This document shows positions 31,419-36,076 of a DNA stretch of 36,076 bases, piece by piece (positions within the stretch are counted from its first letter, which is position 1; every line of letters starts with the position of its first letter). Both the position numbers and the translations under genes were made by a program. The stretch lies in assembly GCF_000519005.1 (NCBI RefSeq), contig NZ_JAER01000044.1, forward strand, positions 1 to 36,076, given 5' to 3'. The notes under the pieces were generated by a model that saw only the letters and a list, made by a program, of their open reading frames with translations, made no database searches and had not been told where the DNA came from. This DNA comes from Nocardioides sp. J54. GTDB taxonomy: Bacteria > Actinomycetota > Actinomycetes > Propionibacteriales > Nocardioidaceae.

Positions 31419-32984
31419 TCAGGTGATCTCCGGCAGCTCCTGCGCGCTGCCGAGCAGGGCGCGGAAGGGGTCGCCGCGCTCGGCGATCCGGTCCAGGACG
31501 GTGCGGATCGTCCAGCGGTCGGGGCGCAGGTCGGGGTCGTCGAGCTCGGACCACGAGATCGGCACCGACACCGGCGCACCGGCCCGCGGCCTGGGGGAGT
31601 ACGGCGCCACGAGGGTCTTGTTGATCGCGTTCTGCGTGAAGTCCAGGCGCGCCTTCCCGCCGCGGGCCTTGACCTCCCACTTCCAGCTGACCAGCTCCGG
31701 CACGACCTTGCCGACCGTGCGCGACAGCTTCTCCACCCACGCCCGGGTGTCGTCGAAGGTGTAGCCCGCCACCACCGGGATCCAGATCTGGATCCCGCGG
31801 CTTCCGGTCACCTTCGCCCGCGCGGTGACGCCGAGGTGCTCGAGCGCGGTGCGGTGCAGGCGGGCCAGGGTGAGCACCTCGTCCCACCCGGTCCCCTCAC
31901 CGGGGTCGATGTCGACCAGCGCGTAGGTCGGCTCGTCGGGCTCGTCGGTGCGCGAGGTCCACGGGTGCCACTCCAGCGCGCCGAAGTTCGCGGCCCACAC
32001 CAGCGCCGCGGGCTCGTCGACCACGACGTAGGTCGACGTCTCGCCCGGGTCCGCGGCCGGGTTGTCCCACGCGCCCACCCAGTCGGGGGCGTGGTCGGGG
32101 CGTGCCTTGTGCCAGAAGCCCTTGGCGTCCGCCCCGTCGGGGTAGCGGTGCAGGTTGAGGGCGCGCCCCTCCACGTACGGCAGCACGACGGGGGCGATCC
32201 GTGCGGTGTAGGCGAGGAGCTCGCGCTTGGTGACCGGCGGGTCGCCGGGGAAGAGCACCTTGTCGAGGTTGGTGACCTTCAGGCTGCGGCCGTGGACCTC
32301 CCACGTGCCGGACTTCCCGAGGTCGGCGAGCGCGTCGATCGCCTCGGCCGGCAACGGGTCCGGCACGAGCAGCTGCTCGGCCTCCGCGGCGTCGGCGCCG
32401 GAGCTCCACGTGCGGTCGGGGTCCTCGGCGACCTCGTCGTTGGTGCGCCCGCTGAGCACCGAGCGCGGGTGGTCCTCGGGGTCCCAGCCCTCGACGGCGT
32501 GGTCGTCGTGCTTGTGCAGCAGCATCCACGACTCCTTGCCGCCGTCGTCCTTGGTGCGCACCAGCACCAGCCGCCCGCGCAGCTTCTGCCCGTGCACCTC
32601 GGCGTGCAGCTCCCCGTCGCGTACGGCGCGGCCGGGGTCCTTCGTGCGCACCGGCTCCCACGTGCCGGTGTCCCAGACGATGACGTCGCCGCCGCCGTAC
32701 TCGCCCGACGGGATCACGCCCTCGAAGTGGAGGTACTCGACCGGGTGGTCCTCGACGTGCATCGCGAGGCGACGCACCTCCGGGTCCAGGGTGGGTCCCT
32801 TCGGCACCGCCCAGCTGACCAGCACCCCGTCGATCTCGAAGCGCAGGTCGTAGTGCAGGCTGCTCGCCCGGTGCCGCTGGACCACGAAGCGCGGCCGGTC
32901 GCTGCCGCCGCCGTCGTCGCCGCTGGGCTCCGGGGTGCGCGAGAAGTCGCGCTTGCGCCGGTAGGTGTCAAGCAGGTCGGCCAT
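31419..32984 (-). CDS. LigD-like 3'-phosphoesterase and polymerase, no ligase domain
   Basis: A 521-residue DNA-repair enzyme made of two LigD modules. Residues about 28-165 are the 3'-phosphoesterase (R-H-R-A-S-S-L-H-Y-D-L-R-F-E with H38, H44 and D46; then H-V-E-D-H-P and S-G-E-Y-G-G-G). From about 235 to the end is the LigD primase-polymerase (L-D-K-V-L-F-P, Y-A-L-V-D-I-D-P with the catalytic D-x-D, G-S-R-G-I-Q-I-W-I-P, P-R-A-G-A-P-V-S). The order PE-POL without an ATP-dependent ligase domain is found in some actinobacteria, where the ligase is a separate gene; no ligase or ku is in this window. It prepares and fills broken ends in non-homologous end joining. The start at 32984 excludes a non-homologous extension to 33080. 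Confidence 0.9.
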   Translation of the reverse strand: MADLLDTYRRKRDFSRTPEPSGDDGGGSDRPRFVVQRHRASSLHYDLRFEIDGVLVSWAVPKGPTLDPEVRRLAMHVEDHPVEYLHFEGVIPSGEYGGGDVIVWDTGTWEPVRTKDPGRAVRDGELHAEVHGQKLRGRLVLVRTKDDGGKESWMLLHKHDDHAVEGWDPEDHPRSVLSGRTNDEVAEDPDRTWSSGADAAEAEQLLVPDPLPAEAIDALADLGKSGTWEVHGRSLKVTNLDKVLFPGDPPVTKRELLAYTARIAPVVLPYVEGRALNLHRYPDGADAKGFWHKARPDHAPDWVGAWDNPAADPGETSTYVVVDEPAALVWAANFGALEWHPWTSRTDEPDEPTYALVDIDPGEGTGWDEVLTLARLHRTALEHLGVTARAKVTGSRGIQIWIPVVAGYTFDDTRAWVEKLSRTVGKVVPELVSWKWEVKARGGKARLDFTQNAINKTLVAPYSPRPRAGAPVSVPISWSELDDPDLRPDRWTIRTVLDRIAERGDPFRALLGSAQELPEIT

Positions 32985-33049
32985 GGACGGGCGGTGCCCG
33001 GGGCGGCGGGCTCCATGCCAGCCGCGCTCCGAGGGGTGTCGGAATCGAT

Positions 33050-33069
33050 CCGTAAGCGGTAACTTACGG
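33050..33069. promoter_or_regulatory. palindromic operator before ArsR-SRPBCC pair
   Basis: CCGTAAG-CGGTAA-CTTACGG is a perfect 7-bp inverted repeat with a six-base spacer, ending three bases before the GTG start at 33073. The position and form fit an autoregulatory site of the ArsR-family protein encoded next; it could also affect the divergent LigD-like gene. Confidence 0.65.
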
Positions 33070-33072
33070 AAG

Positions 33073-33399
33073 GTGACCACTCACGCCGTGGACGCGTGGT
33101 CCGCGCTCGCCGACCCGACGAGGCGGGAGATCTTCGCACGCCTCTCGGTGCGCCCGCGGTCGGTCACCGACCTGGCCAGTGAGCTGCCGGTCAGCCGCCC
33201 GGCGGTGTCGCAGCACCTCAAGGTGCTCAAGGACGCCGACCTGGTGCGGGTGCGGGCCGAGGGCACCCGCCGCATCTACAGCGCCGACCCCGCGGGCCTG
33301 CGCGAGATGCGGCAGGAGCTCGAGGGCTTCTGGAGCGCGACGCTGGCGAACTTCAAGCGGCTCGTCGAGGACGGGCCACCGGCCGAGGAGGACGGATGA
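33073..33399 (+). CDS. ArsR-family regulator of SRPBCC operon
   Basis: A 108-residue winged-helix repressor of the SRPBCC-linked ArsR group: A-L-A-D-P-T-R-R-E-I-F-A-R-L at the N terminus and HTH V-S-R-P-A-V-S-Q-H-L-K-V-L-K-D-A-D-L-V. There are no cysteines, so it does not sense thiophilic metals through the classic site. GTG at 33073 is taken as start although GGAAG is very close; GTG at 33088 is an alternative. The downstream SRPBCC gene overlaps as ATGA. Such pairs usually respond to a small hydrophobic ligand, and the palindrome just upstream suggests self-repression. Confidence 0.87.
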   Translation: MTTHAVDAWSALADPTRREIFARLSVRPRSVTDLASELPVSRPAVSQHLKVLKDADLVRVRAEGTRRIYSADPAGLREMRQELEGFWSATLANFKRLVEDGPPAEEDG

Positions 33400-33872
33400 G
33401 CACGACAGGGGACGAGGACGTACGGCTCGACGTGACCGTCGAGGCGACGGTGGAGCGGGCCTTCCAGGTCTTCACCGAGCAGTTCGACCAGGTCAAGCCG
33501 CGCGAGCACAACCTGCTGGCGCCCGAGGAGGTCGTGGAGACCGTCCTCGAGCCCCGGGTGGGCGGCGACGTCTACGACCGCGGTGCGGACGGCGGCACCT
33601 GCCGCTGGGGGAGGGTGCTCGCGTTCGAGCCACCCCACCGCCTGGTCTTCTCGTGGGACATCTCGCCCACGTGGCAGCTGGTCACCGACCCGGCCGAGGC
33701 GAGCGAGGTCGAGGTGAGCTTCACCGAGGCCGGACCGGGCCGCACCCGCGTGGAGCTCGTGCACCGGCACCTGGCCCGCCACGGCGCGGGCTGGGAGTCG
33801 CTGCGCGACGGCGTCGCCGACCAGGGCGGCTGGCCGCTCTACCTCGAGCGCTACGCGGCGCTGGTCGACTGA
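33396..33872 (+). CDS. SRPBCC (AHSA1-like) domain protein
   Basis: A 158-residue protein of the START/Bet v1-like SRPBCC superfamily, AHSA1 branch. The first strand and helix are L-D-V-T-V-E-A-T-V-E-R-A-F-Q-V-F-T-E, then G-G-D-V-Y-D-R-G, G-R-V-L-A-F-E-P-P-H-R-L-V-F-S-W and the C-terminal helix G-W-P-L-Y-L-E-R-Y-A-A. The fold encloses a hydrophobic pocket, so a ligand-binding or minor enzymatic role is expected. It is translated together with the ArsR gene (ATGA overlap) and followed 30 bases later by a strong hairpin. Confidence 0.87.
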   Translation: MSTTGDEDVRLDVTVEATVERAFQVFTEQFDQVKPREHNLLAPEEVVETVLEPRVGGDVYDRGADGGTCRWGRVLAFEPPHRLVFSWDISPTWQLVTDPAEASEVEVSFTEAGPGRTRVELVHRHLARHGAGWESLRDGVADQGGWPLYLERYAALVD

Positions 33873-33902
33873 GCCCACCGCCAGCCCACCCCGATCCGGT
33901 CC

Positions 33903-33928
33903 GTACGACGAGCCGGCGCTCGTCGTAC
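33903..33928 (+). terminator. 11-bp hairpin after SRPBCC gene
   Basis: GTACGACGAGC (33903-33913) and GCTCGTCGTAC (33918-33928) pair perfectly with a four-base loop, 30 bases after the SRPBCC stop. Two further perfect hairpins follow at 33942-33965 and 33982-34006. Confidence 0.7.
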
Positions 33929-33941
33929 CGGAAGGCCGGCC

Positions 33942-34006
33942 GGCCCGCGGCCCTGACCGCGGGCCGACCGGAGGTCCCGGGCGCTCGCTCCCCATGTGAG
34001 CGAGCG
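33942..34006. repeat. two further perfect hairpins
   Basis: GGCCCGCGG/CCGCGGGCC (33942-33950 and 33957-33965, six-base loop) and CGCTCGCTC/GAGCGAGCG (33982-33990 and 33998-34006, seven-base loop). With the hairpin at 33903-33928 this makes three different perfect stems in about 100 bases. The remainder of the gap up to 34137 should hold the promoter of the DUF4383 gene. Confidence 0.65.
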
Positions 34007-34137
34007 ACCGACGTCGTCCTCCATGGTGGGCACGCCGGCCGCTCGCCGTGGGCGATTTTCGCGAGGAACAATCGGATCCGATGGTCCGGTCGGTCCGCTG
34101 CGGGACTCACGCGCCGGGGGCGGGGTATCGCGCGGCC

Positions 34138-34596
34138 ATGACCACGACGACACAGTCCATGACCAGCACCCCCCTGCAGAAGGCGACAGCGACCGTCGCT
34201 GCGACCTTCCTGGTCGTCGGCATCCTCGGCTTCATCCCCGGGATCACGACCAACTACGACGACATGACCTTCGCCGGGCACCACTCGAACGCCCAGCTGC
34301 TCGGCATCTTCGGCGTCTCCGTGCTCCACAACATCGTGCACCTGCTCTTCGGCGTCGTCGGCTTCCTGATGGCGCGCTCGTGGTCGGGCGCGAAGGCGTA
34401 CCTGATCGGTGGCGGCGCGATCTACCTCGTGCTCACCGTCTACGGCTTCGTCGTCGACCGCCACGCCGACGCCAACTTCGTCCCGGTCGACAACGCCGAC
34501 AACTGGCTGCACCTCGTGCTCGGCCTCGGCATGATCGGCCTGGGCGTCTTCCTCGGCCGCACCAACGACGGCCACCGCACCAACCTGCCGGGCTGA
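34138..34596 (+). CDS. DUF4383 membrane protein
   Basis: A 152-residue protein of the DUF4383 family with four membrane helices: T-V-A-A-T-F-L-V-V-G-I-L-G-F-I-P-G, L-L-G-I-F-G-V-S-V-L-H-N-I-V-H-L-L, A-Y-L-I-G-G-G-A-I-Y-L-V-L-T-V-Y and W-L-H-L-V-L-G-L-G-M-I-G-L-G. The conserved H-N-x-V-H-L and N-W-L-H-L motifs are both present. The family is common in actinobacteria, often stress-induced, with unknown function. No ribosome site is obvious before 34138; GGGTAT at 34123-34128 could be a -10 of an alternative sigma factor, but no matching -35 was found. Convergent with the next gene (7 bases apart). Confidence 0.85.
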   Translation: MTTTTQSMTSTPLQKATATVAATFLVVGILGFIPGITTNYDDMTFAGHHSNAQLLGIFGVSVLHNIVHLLFGVVGFLMARSWSGAKAYLIGGGAIYLVLTVYGFVVDRHADANFVPVDNADNWLHLVLGLGMIGLGVFLGRTNDGHRTNLPG

Positions 34597-34603
34597 CCGG
34601 CCC

Positions 34604-35287
34604 TCAGGACCGCGCGGCGCCCTCGCTGATCAGCAGCTGACCGGCGGTGTACGTCGCCATGACCACCGCCTCCAGCCGCTGCGGCGGGTCCTGGAGGAGG
34701 AAGGTCCGCGCACCGAGCACCGAGTCCGACAGCAGGAAGAGTCCCGCGCCGGCGGCCGTCATCAGGCAGGCGTCGCGCGGGACCTCCGGGCCGAGGTGGC
34801 TCGCGGCCGCGACCATCGAGGTCAGCACCGCGGAGTAGCCCAGCACGGTCGCACCCAGCGCGCGCTCCTGCCGACCCGCCGCGAGCGCGACCGCCGGAGC
34901 GGTCACGAGCCACGCCGCGGCCGCGCCGCGGACCGCCTGGTTCTGCAGCGGGCTCGCCGAGCGCTCACGGTGGCGCAGGAAGCCGCTGATGTAGGCGACG
35001 TGGCCGACGCCGAACGACCGAGCACCGGCGGAGAAGGCGCGCGGTCCCTCGCCCAGCAGCAGGACGTCGCCGCCCCAGCCGAACGCCTGGCCGGTGAGGG
35101 CGGTGGACCGCAGCCGGGCACCCCGCGCCCGCTCGTCGGTCGCCAGCGACGCGGCCAGGACCGGCATCAGCATCGGCTTGGTGACCAGCCGGGCACGGTG
35201 GGCCCACCGGCTGCGCGATCCCGCCAGCAGGGTGTCGGCAGCGGCGAGGGCGCCGTAGGCCAGCTTGAGCCGGGTCGTCGTACGCAT
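34604..35287 (-). CDS. lysoplasmalogenase (YhhN/TMEM86) family protein
   Basis: A 227-residue membrane protein of the YhhN family, about eight helices. Family marks are V-T-K-P-M-L-M-P-V-L-A-A near residue 35, G-D-V-L-L-L-G-E-G and F-G-V-G-H-V-A-Y-I-S-G-F in the middle, and A-G-A-G-L-F-L-L-S-D-S-V-L-G-A near the end. The aspartates in G-D and S-D are probably catalytic. Eukaryotic relatives hydrolyse the vinyl-ether bond of lysoplasmalogens; the bacterial substrate is not certain. It stands alone on the minus strand. Confidence 0.85.
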   Translation of the reverse strand: MRTTTRLKLAYGALAAADTLLAGSRSRWAHRARLVTKPMLMPVLAASLATDERARGARLRSTALTGQAFGWGGDVLLLGEGPRAFSAGARSFGVGHVAYISGFLRHRERSASPLQNQAVRGAAAAWLVTAPAVALAAGRQERALGATVLGYSAVLTSMVAAASHLGPEVPRDACLMTAAGAGLFLLSDSVLGARTFLLQDPPQRLEAVVMATYTAGQLLISEGAARS

Positions 35288-35333
35288 CCGCGCAATGTAG
35301 CGCCGGGACCAGCCCTCCAGTGGGCGAACTGGG

Positions 35334-35783
35334 TCAGCGGGCCAGCGAGGCAGCGAGCTGGGCGCGCGTCGGCACGAACGGGTCGACCCGCAGCCGCATC
35401 CCCGCCTCCGCCGGCGTCCGGTTGCCCTTGCGGCCGTTGCACGGCCCGCACGCCGCGACCGTGTTGAGCCACGACCAGGTGCCGCCGCGGCTCTGCGGGA
35501 GGACGTGGTCGACCGTCGTCGCGTGCCGCCCGCAGTAGGCGCACACGTGCCGGTCGCGCACCAGCACCCCGGAGCGCGAGAAGCCCGCGGGTCGGTACAT
35601 CCACTTCGCCGCGACGTAGCGCACCAGCCGGATCACCCGCGGCCACGGGTGCGGCCCGATCATCCGGTCCTCGTGCGCCTCCTCGACCGTCGCGACCTCG
35701 CGGAAGAGCATCCGCACCGCGTGCTGGAAGGTCACCGTCCCGAGCGGCTCGTAGGAGGCGTTGAGCAGGGTGACGGTGGTCAT
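35334..35783 (-). CDS. HNH endonuclease family protein
   Basis: A 149-residue HNH protein. The zinc-binding cysteines are C81/C84 (C-A-Y-C-G) and C112/C115 (C-G-P-C-N). The catalytic centre is D92-H93 (T-V-D-H-V-L-P) with N107 in W-L-N-T-V. The N-terminal part T-V-T-L-L-N-A-S-Y-E-P-L-G is typical of the stand-alone actinobacterial group, which is chromosomal and conserved rather than a homing enzyme. The start at 35783 has AAAGGAG upstream. Its biological role in these bacteria is not established. Confidence 0.88.
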   Translation of the reverse strand: MTTVTLLNASYEPLGTVTFQHAVRMLFREVATVEEAHEDRMIGPHPWPRVIRLVRYVAAKWMYRPAGFSRSGVLVRDRHVCAYCGRHATTVDHVLPQSRGGTWSWLNTVAACGPCNGRKGNRTPAEAGMRLRVDPFVPTRAQLAASLAR

Positions 35784-35894
35784 CGCGAGCTCCTTTCCTC
35801 CCTTCCTGTGACACGACGGTACGCCGACCGGCAGGCCGCCGCCCAGCACTTTGCGCCCGCTCGTCGCGTCCCGCCGGTCCGGTGCTGCCAGCCG

Positions 35895-36037
35895 CCGGTG
35901 GTTGAGGTGCGAGGCCGCCCGCGGCCGAGCCTCGAAACCTCCGGCCCATCGCGCCGGGCTGTGGTGGGCACAGTCCGCCCCGCAGGCCCGGTGGTTTCGA
36001 GGCTCCTCGCTGGCGCTCGTCGCACCTCAACCACCGG
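35895..36037. repeat. nested 143-bp inverted repeat
   Basis: Outer arms CCGGTGGTTGAGGTGCGA (35895-35912) and its perfect complement (36020-36037) enclose inner arms GAGCCTCGAAACC (35927-35939) and GGTTTCGAGGCTC (35993-36005). The unpaired parts between outer and inner arms are 14 bases on each side and the loop is 53 bases. Similar GGTTTCGAGGCTC...CACCTCAACCACC sequences are, from memory, scattered between genes in Nocardioides-like genomes. Confidence 0.85.
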
Positions 36038-36069
36038 GAGTCCGGCGCCGCCGGCCACCGGGAGTCCGG
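36031..36069. repeat. 15-bp tandem direct repeat at window edge
   Basis: CCACCGGGAGTCCGG occurs at 36031-36045 and 36055-36069 (period 24). The first copy overlaps the right arm of the inverted repeat. More copies may follow beyond the window. Confidence 0.6.
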
Positions 36070-36076
36070 TCCTGCC

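Noticed and set aside
29843..33062. Long frames opposite the permease (minus) and opposite the LigD-like gene (plus)
   Set aside because: Their compositions are those of antisense frames in GC-rich genes, and the opposite strands carry clear protein families.
34123..34128. GGGTAT as an alternative-sigma -10 before the DUF4383 gene
   Set aside because: No GTTT-like -35 at the required distance, so not listed as a promoter.

Overview
The window is very GC-rich, codes densely on both strands, and uses many GTG starts and four-base ATGA/GTGA overlaps. Its families point to an actinobacterium: a DUF5994 protein, an SCO6880-type conjugation protein, mycothiol-dependent (maleylpyruvate isomerase/DinB) enzymes, a SARP regulator, a LuxR-type LAL regulator and an ArsR with paired N-terminal cysteines. 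The style of the genes and the long GGTGGTTGAGGTGCGA-type inverted repeat at the right end fit Nocardioidaceae (Nocardioides-like). That placement is an inference from recall, not from a search. No rRNA, tRNA or CRISPR array was found.

Left part, about 1-13.8 kb, is an accessory region. It starts inside the 3' end of an IS256-family transposase and ends near a frameshifted 5' piece of another. Between them lie a small gene pair (DUF5994 plus a hypothetical), a decayed SCO6880-type conjugation gene, a DoxX membrane protein, and a large protein matching the C-terminal part of SWIM zinc-finger proteins. Next come a four-gene FecCD-type ABC uptake operon with a methyltransferase (5.4-9.1 kb) and an arsenic operon: divergent arsR and arsM, ACR3 and arsC (9.4-12.35 kb). 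Directly after arsR is a nuclease-fold gene that lost its 5' end and carries a frameshift, so the ars segment ends at a recombination junction. The ABC operon has a sequence in its leader that fits the Streptomyces Nur (nickel regulator) box.

Middle part, 14-24.6 kb, is rich in secreted proteins: a four-cysteine exported protein coupled to a lipoprotein, a glycine-rich FN3-like exported protein with a broken tandem copy, and an Ig-like repeat protein. It also holds a 909-residue ATP-binding LuxR regulator. Divergent from that regulator is a structured leader that may be a c-di-AMP (ydaO-type) riboswitch, in front of two DinB/maleylpyruvate-isomerase-like genes.

24.8-29.4 kb is the most unusual locus. 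A covalent-flavin type oxidoreductase is followed by a regulator that joins an N-terminal SARP DNA-binding/BTAD module to a C-terminal phosphorylatable receiver domain, and then by a membrane sensor kinase overlapping it by GTGA. An 11-bp-period direct repeat, the spacing known for SARP sites, lies between the oxidoreductase and the divergent Ig-like gene. Together these suggest a self-contained two-component SARP switch.

29.4-36 kb is ordinary chromosome: a small membrane protein, a uracil/xanthine permease with a repeat-rich upstream region, a LigD-like phosphoesterase-polymerase without a ligase domain, an ArsR-SRPBCC pair with its own palindrome, a DUF4383 protein, a lysoplasmalogenase-family protein, an HNH endonuclease, and a large nested inverted repeat at the edge.
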